From assembly GCA_028023455.1 (NCBI GenBank), contig JAQFVV010012506.1, positions 1,408,714 through 1,472,713 on the forward strand: 64,000 nucleotides of DNA, in the 5' to 3' direction. The DNA comes from Epiperipatus broadwayi (Eukaryota; Onychophora; Udeonychophora; Euonychophora; Peripatidae). Both the position numbers and the translations under genes were made by a program. Of the stretch, positions 1 through 13,115 are shown one piece after another. The notes under the pieces were generated by a model. That model ran no database searches and was not told the DNA's origin. It saw only the letters and a list, made by a program, of their open reading frames with translations. The first letter of the stretch is position 1. Every line of letters begins with the position of its first letter.

Positions 1-685
1 CAGACACACAAACTGTCTCTATATCTGTTACTTGTAATCTATATAGCCATTACTTTCTCAAGCCAAAACTTTAACCTTTCTTTATCCAAAAAAAAAATTT
101 TTTTCCATCATTACTTAAGTTTATCATATTTGGTTTAGATGGAATAAACCAAAGGGTTATAATATATACTGAGTAAAATCAATTAACGCAATAGAGAAAT
201 GAAATCAGACTTATAAGTACTTTCTACTCCTGTACTCATCAAGAGGTCTCTTTTTACTGTTGTTATGATATTCAAGCTTTTGGCTGGAAATCTCAAATAT
301 AGAAAAAAATTGAATAATTTTAAATAATTAACTTATTAGCAGAAATGCACTAGATCACTAACAATCAATGTCTTCTTACAAAATGTTAACTAAATTAAAA
401 ATAATCTTAGGAATTGCTTCAATGCTATTGAATTGTTGATTAATTTTACTCAGTGCTTACACTTAGGCTTCTAAAGCAACAAGAAAGATAGATACTAATC
501 AAATGAAAGCTAAAAAGTTGTATGGTAATTACTATTGAATCTTTTATCAAAAAGATCTTCATATATTTATTATAATTAATTTTTTCTTTATTTTAGATTT
601 TCTGTTGCATTAAATTAATCTCCAATTAATGCTTACACTCCATCTTCACTATGATTGTGAATAATTTCTTTGCAATTCTTAAAAG
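1..685. other. AT-rich non-coding stretch
   Basis: I see no ORF above noise, no RNA gene and no recognisable transposon here. The sequence is A/T-rich with short homopolymer runs, for example A and T runs near 88-106. It reads as intergenic or intronic DNA. Confidence 0.6.
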
Positions 686-1500
686 TCTGCAGTTTTTACT
701 ACACCACTTTCACACAAGGTAGGGAATGGTTTCTATACACTTTTAATACATCATTGAGGGGTGTAATCATAAACATATGACCAAAGACATGTAAAAAAAG
801 TTGTGTGACCCTCAAAATGCATATTTCATACTGAACCAGCATTCCTCAGTTGACCCAGACCAAAATCTCTTACACATATCTTTAACATTTTTCAGTATAT
901 ATAGAAAGCCAATTATTACAGTTCAATTGAAGTATCAAATTTACTGCCCTTACAACTTTGACAGAAACCACTTGACGAAAGTGTTTTTGGTCATGTTTAT
1001 GATTACATCCCTACACAAGGTGTTAAAGCAGATAGAAACCATTCCCTATCTTGCATGAGTGGTATAATGAAAAATATACTACAGAAATATTCATTAAGTG
1101 GATAATCTCTTATCTAAAGAATGACTAATAAAAATTATTAATATACTTCCATCAAATGTTTTGTGTCAAAGTTGTGGGGCAGTAAGTTTAACACATCAAT
1201 TGTAGTAATTGGCTATCTATATATACTGAAGAATGATAAAGATATGTGCAAGAGATTGTGATCTGGCCAACTAATGAGGACTGGTTCAGCACAAAATGTG
1301 CATCTTGGGGATCATATATATTTTTCACATATCTTTGGTAATATGTGATTACACCATTCCACAAGGTGTTTAAAATGGATAGAAATCATCTCCTAACTTT
1401 CATGAGAATGGTGTAGTGAAAATTACACTACAGAAATATTATTCATTAGTGGATAATCTCTAGTCTAATGAATGACTAATAAAAATTATTAATATATGGC
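686..1500. repeat. Palindromic repeat family A, two rearranged copies
   Basis: The stretch 690-800 (a CCACTTT..., TAGGGAATGGTTTCTAT block) reappears inverted at about 965-1065, giving a foldback with arms of roughly 100 bp. A second unit follows at once: 1146-1310 is the inverted match of 818-985, and 1330-1497 is a direct match of 985-1145. Both units end in the same terminal block, AGTGGATAATCTC then AATAAAAATTATTAATATA. That block occurs again inverted at 19945-20035, so this is a dispersed family. No transposase is encoded. A non-autonomous DNA transposon or foldback element is the likeliest reading. Confidence 0.7.
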
Positions 1501-3859
1501 AATTTTTACCTATCTTTTTATATACTTTCAGTAATTAGTCTCCAAGGCAAACTGATAATGCATTCTAATAAAATGAAAATTTGGGGGGGCAAGTATAGTT
1601 TTGAATATATGTTAATTAACTTAGACATTAATAAATTCATTTTCACACATATACTTAAAATTGAATTTCATTAAAAAAAAATAAAATCCAGCCCAGCAAA
1701 AATTGCTTTGACATTCTTTTATTTTATAAGCTGATGGTATTAAGTAATAAATTAATTATCTAAATAATTCTCAAATTTTATAGGTTTATTTTAATATGCA
1801 ACCTAATATGAGTTAAGATTATTTATGCATTACTTGAATGTAAAAATATATTTCTAAAAGTAATTATCTAATAATAATTATAGTGTAATTATTTAAAATT
1901 TTGATCAAATATGTAATTAGATTAAATAAATCAAAGAAATACTATCTGTTATTTTCAAATATGTCATAAAAAAAATATATAGTTTGTAAATTTGTTGTTA
2001 ATAATATATATATTACAAATAAATATATGGGAATAAAAACAACAAAAAAAAAAAAATCAAAACAAACAATTTAAGCAAGTTTTTTTTTTAAATTTGCATT
2101 CATTATCTACATTTTAACAAAATTCGAAATAATGTTTAATTAAAATGGTTGAATAAATAAATGATAATAGAAAAGAACCTGTAAATATATAAATAAAAGT
2201 AATATATATCATAAAGCTAAAGAGAGAAAATAGAGTACATATTCACTACTTTAAAAATACTCAATTATTCACTAAGGTGATCTTTCAAAAATGGCAATTT
2301 AATATTTTAGCAGATATATTTATTTTTACACAATATTGTATGGTATTTTCACATATTTTAAAAAACTTTATCAGCTATAGAAATCATTAATAAAAATATA
2401 CAAAAATATTATAAAATACTAAATAGTATTATATGCATAAATTATTTAAGTTACAATACATAGTAAAAAGATATGGTTGAAACATTAAAAGAAAATTAAA
2501 ATAAAAAATGTTTCATAAAATAAAACAAGATTTGAAAAGAAAATAAACTGAAATTAATTTGTTTTACGTATATTGAAAATTATCATACTATGGAACGAAA
2601 AAGTTGGGAATATGGTCATAAATTTGAAAATAGACATTTTAATAACAGCTTTTATTATATATCTCATAAATTTATAATTAATTTGGAGTATAAAGTCTTA
2701 CATATTGCTCTTAATCTAAAATAAAAATATGTATAATTTCATTTTTTATGCAGGATTCACACTTACAATCAAATGATATGAGCGTGGTGGTGGTGGTGGT
2801 GATGGTGGGGGGGGGGGTCATTTATTTTTTAACAAACAAATAAAATAAATATTAGATGATGCAAAAATTTGTTCTAAAATGTTTACTGAAAATAACATTG
2901 ATAAATGCAAATATATATCATTAATTGCATGCAATTTTCTTGAACATACTACTATTTCTAGTGTACAATAATCTTATGGGAAATAATTTTCAAATAATAA
3001 TTCAACAGAGCTTTTATAAATTTTCATATCTCACTACTGAAATATTACTCTTCATAATGAAAATTACAAATTCTTATTATTTACCATAACTAACAATTTC
3101 TTCATCATTCATAAAAGTATTTGAAAAATATATATTTAAAAAATAAAAATTGATGGATGATATTATAGTGAACACAATTGGAAATTTTATCATTTCTTTA
3201 TAAAATAACATAGTAAATACATGCATTAGCTTGTATATTTTTTTGACAATTTAAATTTAAAAATAAAAAACACGAAAAAAAACTTTTTATTTTAAATTGT
3301 ATTATTTAAACTGTGACTGTTAGATTTCAAATTAAAAAAATTATATATACAATATAACATTAATGCTCATGTATTGCTTAAGTATATTATTTTCAATGTA
3401 TAAAAGTATCAATTTATTATGCTATTCTATTGTTCTTCTGAAAAATAAATTCAATTACCACACCACTTTTTCTGGAATCAATCAATCACTATAAAAGAAA
3501 CTTCCTAGTATACATCACAAGTGTTATTCTTTAATCTGTAATCTACTTGTTTTAAATAACTCAAAATGTAATATCAATAAAAATCCACAGGAAAAAAAAC
3601 ATTAATTGTCACCAACTTTTAATAGCTTCTATCTCTTTAATTTATATATACGCTTTGTAAATTGATATCATTTTCTTCATTGATATAAATTTCTGCAGTA
3701 AGCTTAAGGTTTCTAAGATATAAAGTCAATTCACATTACTTTCATTATTTACAATAAAAAATGAATAATAATTTTCAATTTTTTTAAAAAACACACACTC
3801 TACTCTATTTAAAGTAATATCTACCAAGACTTAGTAGAAAATCTAAAAAAAAAAAAAAA
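1501..3859. other. AT-rich non-coding stretch with a G-rich microsatellite
   Basis: No gene is visible. The notable feature is a GGT microsatellite running into a G homopolymer at about 2784-2818. The rest is A/T-rich with many poly-A and poly-T runs. Confidence 0.6.
2784..2818 (+). repeat. GGT microsatellite with G homopolymer
   Basis: About six GGT or GAT triplets are followed by a run of around ten G. It is the most G-rich point in the left third of the window. Slippage is likely, so the length may vary between individuals or be mis-assembled. Confidence 0.85.
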
Positions 3860-3965
3860 TCTATCTGTAAATGAGATTTAATTAAATTTAAATGATTTAA
3901 AAGAAAAAAAAATCTATCTGTAAATGAGATTTAATTAAATTTAAATGATTTAAAAGAAAAAAAAA
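3860..3965. repeat. 53-bp tandem duplication
   Basis: Two nearly identical 53-bp units beginning TCTATCTGTAAATGAG start at 3860 and 3913. Each ends in an A run. The near identity implies a recent duplication between the A runs. Confidence 0.9.
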
Positions 3966-6900
3966 CAAAGTATACATTAAAATCAGGAATGTTCAGCAAT
4001 TATTTGCTATATTTGAATTCAGTTACAATAATATCCTGTATCAGTCATATTTGGTTTCAAGGCATGAAATAATACCAATATACAAGTTGGGCAACAATTG
4101 TAACTGTACAAAAAATAGGGGTTAATAAGAGAAAATCTGAGGTTACAATGTCCCACAATTGAGTAGCCATTGTAACAGTACATCACATTAGAACAGAATT
4201 ACGAGGAGATGAGAAACCCTCATCATCCCCAAATAAACAAAATATAAAATTAAATATAAAAGTAATGAGCATGAAAGATCAACACAGAATTAACTATAAG
4301 TTCACTAGCATTATGCAAAAGTAATAATCATTCATCATCATGAATTATCAACAATAAAAGAAATAAATAAACAGTCAAACTTGTGATTGGATTTGAAAGT
4401 GGTCCACTATAGACCAGACTAATTTTTTAACCACTGCCAAACCTAGGACAGGAATGCAAATAATAATGATCTGGATGCACAGACTCAGGTGCTAATCCTT
4501 AAGAATAATTAAAATATAATACTGGGATACTAAATCATGCTGATCATCATCAATGCCCTCTGATCACTTAGTACCCTTAATGAACTGGCCAACTATAAAC
4601 TTAATTTCTAAAGAAATAATGTAGTACATGGACTTTAAAAGATATTCCTTTTGCATTAACCAGGATCATCAACATCTGCATGTCAATAACCCTAAACACA
4701 AATATCTATTCCATATAACTGTTATGCAAAATCTAGCTCAGGAAGCAAAAATTATATAATCAGTTACTGTGAGCAAGAGATAATAAATAAATAAAGCAAC
4801 TTTAAGTAAATAGTTTTATTGGGATAATTTTTTTTAAAAATCCTAGAATATTAAGCTATCATGAAATAAAGCACATACACTGCAATTTATGAAACAGAAA
4901 TTAGATATAGAAGAAAGAAATCAAGACTAAAAAATATTTTTAAAACAATTATTTAATAACTTATTAATTAACAATAAATAAAAAAATGACATGATAGTAT
5001 GAAATTTTAAACATTCATTTCATCAAAAATTATATTTTCATAAAAATTATAATCAATCAGTTGATTGCTATTCATACATTAGCTTTTAATTAATTATTTC
5101 TTTAAAATAACCAAGAGTTGGAAAAACAACATTTTCAAAATCAAAGATAACAATCTTTGATTTAGCTTAATTAACCCCTTTGTTAAGTTTTAGAAGAAAA
5201 AGTGAATGAATTTGGTACATGGTTTTCATTATACAAACCATTTTTATGACTAAGCTCATAGTATGCTAAAAACTTGATTAAAACCTCTGCTATTCTATGC
5301 AATAGCTTGGTTAAAATTCCTGCTATATGCAGCTTGGTAAAGACTTCTGCTTCTTTCTTCTTTGTCATTTTGATTAAAACTTGACTGATCTCTCTTCAAC
5401 AGCTCTTTTACTGCCTTTTTCATCAGCTGGATTACACTTGACTGCTCTCTCTCTCTTCAATAGCTAAGTTAGGAATATCTACTTCTTACAAGACACTTGG
5501 ATCTCACTTATTCATACCCCCATTATTTTTTTCGAAAACAATTCTGCATACAAGCCAATCATCACAATGTCTCCAACAAGAGTTTTTATATCAGCCAATT
5601 AGATAATTTCTTATAAATATAATTGTTTAGCTATTTCCCCCCTTAACCATAGACACTGAAAAACAAATCAAGAGCTTAAATTAACATCAGAACATTCTTT
5701 CCATTATTTTCTAATTAAAAAAAAAAAATTCTTCAAAAACAAACAAGATAATCAGTTAGTTGCACTCATTTGATTTTTGCATTGAAGAAGGATAAACAAC
5801 TCTGACTAATTAAAAATAAAATTTACCAAAAGTATTAAAATCTTAATATTTTTTCTTTTTAAAAATATTAAAAATAAAACTATTTCTCTTTTAAGGTTAA
5901 AATTAATATCTATTAAATAATTTACAAAAAAAAGAAAATTATTTTTCTCTTAGTATATTTTTATAATTTAAATGAAAACTACTAATTACTTATAATTACT
6001 AAAGCTAGAGAATTAAAAAGGCTTGTTTACATTCTTTTATAGTTTTGTCTCCCTTCTACAATCAATCCTAACTTATTAAAATATTCCCATATTAAAATCA
6101 TATTATTTAACAAATTCAATGTTTGAGGACTTCTGAGTAGAAGGATATGCTTTCCTAATCTTTCCAACATTGTCTCCATACAACTATGCTATCGTGCCAT
6201 TGCCACTTAAGAACTGCTTTAATAAAATGATAAAATTCTACAAAGATGCCAATAATTATTTTATCTGAATTCTGTATTGCTGTGTTTTCCATATTTTATT
6301 TCCCATACATATCAATCCGTATGGCCGTCAAGTCATCGGGTAAGAAGGTAATCCCATCCATGCCGCTAACATGAACTTTAAACCTTCACTTACTTAATAA
6401 TAATCTCTTTTAATTATAATGTAACTCTCTGTCTGTTTAATAATTGGCGATGTAGTGCCAATTATAATAATTATAGTAAATTAATGACTTTCTATCTTTG
6501 TAAAATATAAATGCATGAATCTATAAATTTCTACACTTTAAATGTATCTACTGGGTTTCACACTTTATCTACTTCTTACTATTTTAAATTCAGCAAACTT
6601 TAACTTCACTTTATTATAATTTTGTGTTATATTAAATATGATTTTAATATGCTAATGACTCAATCTAGTGAACCAATCTTATTTTAATTTTCCATACCAA
6701 TATTATGGGATAGTTAAATATTTAAATGTAAGTTTTCTTACAAACTACAGTTCACTCAATTGAATATTAAATTGATATATTTGCTTAATAGCAGACTATA
6801 TACTGTCATATTTTATGATATCAATTTCTTACCATATTCACGTGATTTAAATATATTTTTATATTCTTTAAAGTAAATTATTGGCCTACCTTTCTGTTTA

Positions 6901-8365
6901 ATAGTCAACCATTTGCTTATTATGCCATCAAGTGTTATAGTTGTGTTATGCAATTATTTATCTGTTATGCATACTTATATTTGTTTAATGAAAGGAACTA
7001 TATTCCCTCCTTTATATTTTGACATTCTAATCAATATTTAAAGTCATTTACATACTTTTAAGAATAGGTTAAATTTTGCAGATATTAATTTTGAGGACTT
7101 TAGTTAACATATCAGTGTCATTAAGGACCTGAATCTTATTAGCGTTGCTTACTCCTGATAGCATTATACAACTTTGTATTTCTTGCTTTGTCAAATTTAA
7201 TATCCGGAGGTCCCAGATTATTTTTGTATAGCTTGTCCCGCAATGAGTTTGGAAGCACCGACTCCAGGATAATGTCAGGTTGTAGTGAGGTTCTGCATAG
7301 GATAACATCAGAAAACCTGAACCATGGAATCCCTTACTAATCACTTATTCCAATACCACCATGTCACAAGTGCAGGCATATTTTTCACATTCGTTATAAT
7401 TAATGAAGCCTCTCAACCTAAAGCGGATTTAATATTTTTAATGCTATCATTTTAGTCAGCACCATGAACTCTTGATTAATATTTTATACTGCCCTAATCT
7501 GTCTATAAGTCGTAATGCTGTGATTACTGTAAACCATCTTTTTCTCTGGAATATTTTTATATGCTAGAAAAGTAATTTTAAAGCTTATTTAAGCTAGCGC
7601 CCCTTACATTTAAACAATCTTTAGGCATGCTAGTAAACAATATTTAGTAAAATCTGTCAAATCAGAATGATTTAATTAAATATGCAAATAAATGCTTTTC
7701 CTTCCAAATGATTGATGTAAGGTATAATTATTGACCGAATAAACCTTGTAAAGTCTTTAAAAGACATACTCACCATATTGTTAAAATAAACCATAATTCA
7801 AATATGGTTTTATATAAATAAGGCTCCATTTTATATCTACATTTCTCAAGATCATTGATTTCTCATTTTAGGCAATCATAGCATACAAAATTACAAATCT
7901 ATGTTAAAACTGATATCTCCTTCCATTAGCATATTAAGCTGCATCATCCTGAGTATATGTTATATAGTTTATCATTATCTATATTCAATTTCTATTTGTG
8001 TATTCTTTAATCATTGTAATCTATATTCTATAATACAAAGTAATAACATGTAATCTGTAGAATAAGCAAATCATTGCAACTGATTATGTGAAACCCAGAT
8101 TCTATTAATTTTTATGTCACATGTAAATAGATTCATTGTTTGTATTTATTAAGTTTTATCATTACTTATATACTCGATCTTTTCATTAATTATATTAATA
8201 AATTATTAACATTTCATAACCAATTATTATTTAAATATTCTTTGGCTGTGTTTTATACAAACACATCGTTAATTGGATTGCGTTATATATAATTCAGGCT
8301 TATCTGTTGCATTTTATTGGAGTTATTAGTAAAATATCAGTATAATCATGAAGTTCTTATTCCCT
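3966..8365. other. Long stretch without a recognised gene
   Basis: Short unrelated ORFs occur here. The longest is 91 codons on the minus strand at 7069-7344, inside a slightly less AT-rich patch (7110-7340) that is open in two minus-strand frames. It could be a decayed element, but I cannot match it to a family. A C/T-rich patch at 5380-5480 and a short GC-richer patch at 6320-6365 are also unassigned. Confidence 0.5.
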
Positions 8366-8830
8366 GTTAGGGGTTTGAAGTTAATTGATATCACATTTTC
8401 TCTGTCAATCTCTTGCATCTCCACTGTCTCTTGGGACTGGAATGAATAAAATGCATGTTATCATCAGAAATATTGTTCATAATGTTATAGTTTTAGAGAA
8501 GGGCAAACAGAGCAGAATCCATGATTGCTCCTGGCCTGTGTATCTTGGGCATGAGTGGATTTAGGGTACTTTTACTCAGATTCTAGATCTTGTTAGGTGA
8601 ACATACAATTCTGTCCGGTACAGGGGTTTTTTCCCCCGGGGCTTGGCACACCATGGGCTGGCTTTATATATAATTCACATACTAGATGATGGATTTTTTC
8701 TTTTCACAGGTTTGATGCTGCAATGTAGAACCCAGAGGTATATTTACATATCTGAGTAAAGTTTTTTTTTTCACTTCCTAGGCTTGACGCCATTGTGGGC
8801 CTTAGACGTTATAAACTCACATTATCCTAA
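8366..8830 (+). other. Possible LTR end and leader of the gag element
   Basis: This block is GC-richer than its surroundings and lies 0.7 kb upstream of the gag remains. It holds three related motifs, each after a T-rich or C-rich tract: GGCTTGGCACACCATGGG (about 8639), GGTTTGATGCTGCAATG (about 8709) and GGCTTGACGCCATTGTGGG (about 8781). The last resembles the lysine-tRNA type primer binding site used by many LTR elements. That assignment is inference from motif memory. No second LTR was found downstream. Confidence 0.3.
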
Positions 8831-9534
8831 ACACTAGTTAGTTTTAGATTTTTTTCTGCTTATAAACTATAGTTAAATTTTTTTTATGTCTTTATTATAA
8901 TTTTCGCATTCTATTGCGAAACTTTAACTTGGTAATTTTTTTTTATTTATCATTATTATACTATTCCTTCAAATGGTTGGGATTAAAATTATTTTAATTA
9001 ATTATGTAGTTATGAATTATGTGAGCAATCAAAGGGAAGTTTAGCAATCTATTAATGTGTATGCATGGACAAACGAAACATTATATTATGAGTTGTTAAT
9101 TCTATCATGTTGGCATAGTACCGTTGTATTTTATACTATCATAAATTTTGCAACTGATAAATACTTAAGTAAAATGACATGATTGTATATATGAGGATCC
9201 AAATATGAGTAAACAATAAAAGAGAGTCATTATATTGTTTTATATTTGATTATAGCAAACTACGTGCAAGGAAACAAATGGAATAAGTGACAAAAGAGGG
9301 GAGGCACAGTAAAAAAAAATTTGTATATATTATATTAATGTTTGATATATTTTATATTTATTATTTAGATAATATGTAGATGTAAATATTTAGACAATAA
9401 AATAGAGCAGGGATAAATAGCAGAATAGGTTGGCATTGTAAAAGTAGAGCAAGGCAGAAATAGAAAAGTGGGAAAATGGTAGGAGTATTAGCATAGATGA
9501 TTGAGAGAAGGTGGGTAAGTAAATAAACCCCTAA

Positions 9535-11690
9535 TTGAATAATAAAGTTTCAAGAAATAGCAATAAAACTAGAATGGACAACCAGGAAATAGACAGTAGT
9601 AAAAAGAAAAATAGTGATTCGGAAAATGGCAGTCAAGTAAAAAATGAGAGAGAACGCAGTAATATTGGATTGTTAACAGGATGCTCTAATAGAAACCAAC
9701 TTAATAGACACTGTGAGCCCAGAGATTTCCTTTAAGGATCCTGAAAATCTGGTGGACAATATGAATCTAGAACCAGGAACAATAGAGGGCAACCACAGTG
9801 GTTAGGTATAAAACACAGTTTATTAGAGAAACAAAATTCTAGAAAACAAAAACTGAAGAATTGTTATTAAAACAAGTTGAAAAATCCAGAGAGTGGACTA
9901 AAGAATTAATATTAAAACAAAACTGAAGAGTCTAGGAAACAAGCTGAAGGATTAATACTAAAACAAGCTGAAGAGTCTAGGAAACAAGCTAAAGGATTAC
10001 TATTAAAACAAGCCGAAGAATCTCGGATACACTTCCAAGAAATACAAAGAAATACTCAGGAGATTAATGAGAGATTTTAGGGTATTTAGGAGAGGAACCA
10101 GGGGATGGAAGTGTGGGTGAGACAGAATTTTAATGAAACAGTGCTTGCTATCCAGGATGTGAAGGAAGAGTGTCAGCAGATACACAAACAACTCCAATGC
10201 TTTGAATCCATACTAAAAGAAACACAACATCATAAGTCATGGCACATGATGAACAGTTAAAAGACCTTCAAGAAGCATAGAGTGAGATCAAGTATCAGCT
10301 TTATGAAATAAGGGAAGAATGTTAAACACGACCATGAAACATTTAAAAAAAGAGATTCAAGTAATAAAAGATACATTTCAGAAGACCAAAGAAAAGATGT
10401 GACTGGATTTTAAAGACACAACTGACGACTTGCATCAGGAGTTGAAACACATGAATTTGGTACCAAAACCCACGAGATGATTAAAATAGTTCAGATCAAG
10501 TAAGTGGTACCAAGATGATGGATGCGGAATATGATCATCCACTGTCACATATAAGGAAAATGAAAGTTCACAAGATAAGAGAGCATAAAAATATGATGTT
10601 GACTAAAGAACCAGCCATTGTGGAAATAATCCATGGCACAAATAACCCAGGCAATCAGGGAATAAAGTCCAACATGGCAAGGTTCATCCAAGTACAGAAT
10701 TTTTGTGGAGAACATGGAGATAGCCCGCAAAAACATTTGGGAAGCCATAAGGAACTCTTTTTCTTTAGCCCAACTAGTCATAAAGAACCAAGTAGCCCTT
10801 GCTAGTCATTATCTAAGAGGAACAGCTAAGGATTGATGGAACTCATTACAAGAAAAGCCTAGAACCTTCAGGAAATATAGAGCAGTTATCCTACAAAGCT
10901 ACTGGAACGAAGGGTGACTGGGTGGTATCTTACACTCTATCCATGGAACAGCATAAACCCATTCATAGGGAGATGCATACTCAATTTTTTGTGTCAAGTA
11001 GTCAAATTCAGGTCATTAACGGCTTTTGCATATTCAGATACCAAGATTATTAAGATCATTCATCATAACATGCCTGCCTGGGTACAGAAACTAATGTTGG
11101 TAAGCTAGATTACTGATGTTGAAAGAATGGCCCACTTCGTGACATATATTGGTTATGGCCACCTGGTTCCAGAAGCTCCAGAGAAGTCAAGGAAACTCAA
11201 AAAATCAGGTCCAAATAATTAGGATAAACAATAAAGATAGAAATTGTGGATGGAAGATTGATTATAACCAGACCACCATAGAAAGAAAGTATATAGGAAA
11301 ACCTGTGTCCCATCAGATAGCTCCTTCTTGCAGCATACCAAGGAAGATAGGAATAAATCCATTTGTAATATAAACTCTGTTACCACCCTTATCCATGAAA
11401 ATGATAAACAGAGAGGTAAATGATGTTTGAAATCTGTATCCAACCATCAAGTTTACAGTTGGCACCTATAGTGTATTCACATTTCTGGACTCCGGTAGTC
11501 AGGTGTCCATTATTTCCAAAACATGGTTTAAGGCTTATAGTGGTCAAGTAAAAGAAGTGACAGAATTTCCAATGACTGATACATTTAATATTGGCTATCA
11601 GCAAGAAAGCAGACATAATTAGAAATGGGTACGCTATGGGTTCCTGGGATAATGTTACTTCTAATCAAACTTTGGTTTTCTCTTATTTAT
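9535..11690 (+). pseudogene. LTR retrotransposon gag-protease remnant (Ty3/Gypsy-like)
   Basis: Several frames together show a decayed gag followed by an aspartic protease. An N-terminal open stretch (9535-9735) is acidic, polar and rich in K, N and S. It is followed at about 9855-10035 by 45-bp repeats coding a 15-residue, E/K/Q-rich unit that looks like coiled coil. A capsid-like segment lies around 10710-10905, where YLRGTAKD is followed by a TGA stop at a position where this motif normally has tryptophan. A retropepsin motif, FLDSGSQVSII, lies at 11482-11514 with the catalytic DSG intact. Stops and frameshifts interrupt all parts. No reverse transcriptase or integrase follows, and coding similarity stops near 11690. 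This is a truncated, inactive copy. Confidence 0.75.
9855..10035 (+). repeat. 45-bp repeats inside gag (coiled-coil unit)
   Basis: The core GAAGAGTCTAGGAAACAAGC recurs at 9925 and 9970, with a diverged third copy at 10015 and a weaker one near 9860. The spacing is 45 bp, so each unit codes 15 residues and keeps frame. The units are rich in E, K and Q with regularly spaced leucines, as in a coiled coil. Confidence 0.75.
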
Positions 11691-12469
11691 AAAAAAATAT
11701 AATTATCCAGTAGCCAACTGATTGCATGGCCCTGGATATATTATATTGATACACATTTTTTTTTTTATGATTTCATTATTTTCTGAACTGTTATTTTTTT
11801 TATCTGTAACAATAACAAATACAATATTTTCCGAATGGACAGTTTTTTAAAATTTGAAATAATATTTTCATTATTTTATTTAAAAAAAAAAACAACAACC
11901 CCTATCTCTTTTAATTTTTATAATACAGAGATAACTTTTTATTTTATTTTTTAATGAGATATGTTTATAAACTGATTAACTTTATTCTAAATTATTTATC
12001 ATTTTATTGCAATTTTTTTTAAAAATACAGATTTTTTTTGTGTGTGTGTAAACTTCTATTTTAGCTGACTTTCTTTTAATAGTTTTACAAATAAATGTTT
12101 AACATTTTCAAAGATGAATTGAAATGTAAAATTTTCCAAAGTAAACACTGTAAACGATAATTTACATTTTTAAATTTTATTTAGAAAATTAAAACAATAA
12201 AATAGTCTTTTTTAATACATAAGATAATTTATTTTAAAAAAAAATAATTTTATTTAAACACTATAACTAATATTAATCCTATTTTTTTTTTAAACAAATA
12301 ACTATTATATTAAAATTATATGTATATACATTTTGAATACAAATTGGACTTCAAAACTATTAGATTTGTTTTACATATACAGTATTTCAGTGAATAATCA
12401 TTAAATCGCTTTAATCTAAATTTTTAATAAAGTTTCATTCATTTATTTTTTCGGATTTTTTGAAAAATG
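11691..12469. other. AT-rich non-coding stretch
   Basis: No gene or known repeat is seen. It is dominated by poly-A and poly-T runs. Confidence 0.6.
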
Positions 12470-13115
12470 ACATTTTGAAAAGCTCCAAAATATAACAAAA
12501 CTTACATTTAACTCTGCATGGGAAGACCAATTGCAGGAAATCAAATACCTTGATATTAAGATCCACAGAAACATAAGGAGTTTGGATTATCAAATGATAG
12601 TAAAACCAAACTGAAGTAAAAGACCTAAAACACCCCATCTCTAATGTACCCCAGGTCCACAAACTCACAGCAATGTCAGTATTTCTATTCAGAAATTACA
12701 GTCTATGCAAATACAAAGCAGACAAGTGAAATAATCTGAGTTACTACTTGGCAGATTTATAAAGTATGGTACCAAAACAAGCAACCATTAACAGAAAAAT
12801 TAATCAGTTTTATCGTAAAATAAAACATAACCAAATGAAAGAAAAGAAACCATGCATTCTACTCCCATACATTAATTCCATAGCCAAACAGCCAAAACTC
12901 TCCAAAGACTTCAAAATAGGCTTCCATTCACCTCCAGCCACTAATAGACTAATCAACAACACGAAAGACAAAATTGCTCCCGAACCGATCCCCAGGTCAT
13001 ATATAAAATTACATGCCCCCATAATAATTGTTACACAACCTACTACAGAAAAACTAAGACTAATATTGTCACTAGTGTCACAGCACAGATATTTATATAA
13101 CAAAACTAAAAACAA
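12470..13115 (+). pseudogene. Penelope-like element fragment (RT C-terminal part, linker, GIY-YIG start)
   Basis: Read across frames, 12500-12600 gives KYLDIKIHR then LDYQMIVKP, the late reverse transcriptase motif of Penelope-like elements (a leucine-aspartate motif, then a tyrosine and a K-P pair). The ORF at 12766-13122 contains LLPYINSIAKQ and later IAPEPIP, matching the linker before the endonuclease. In another frame at about 12995-13030, IYKITCPHNNCY resembles the start of a GIY-YIG nuclease. Frameshifts and stops separate these parts, so it is dead. It differs clearly from the Penelope-like copy at 50-51 kb and is a separate family. Confidence 0.65.

Noticed and set aside
2784-2818. 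G-quadruplex candidate at the GGT/G tract
   Set aside because: It lacks four separated runs of three or more G with short loops; it is a microsatellite with one homopolymer.
6320-6365. Possible tRNA gene in a GC-richer patch
   Set aside because: No A and B boxes at proper spacing and no cloverleaf could be drawn.
7069-7344. A 91-codon minus-strand ORF in a less AT-rich patch
   Set aside because: Two overlapping frames are open and neither shows a known motif. It may be a decayed element, but I could not support a product.
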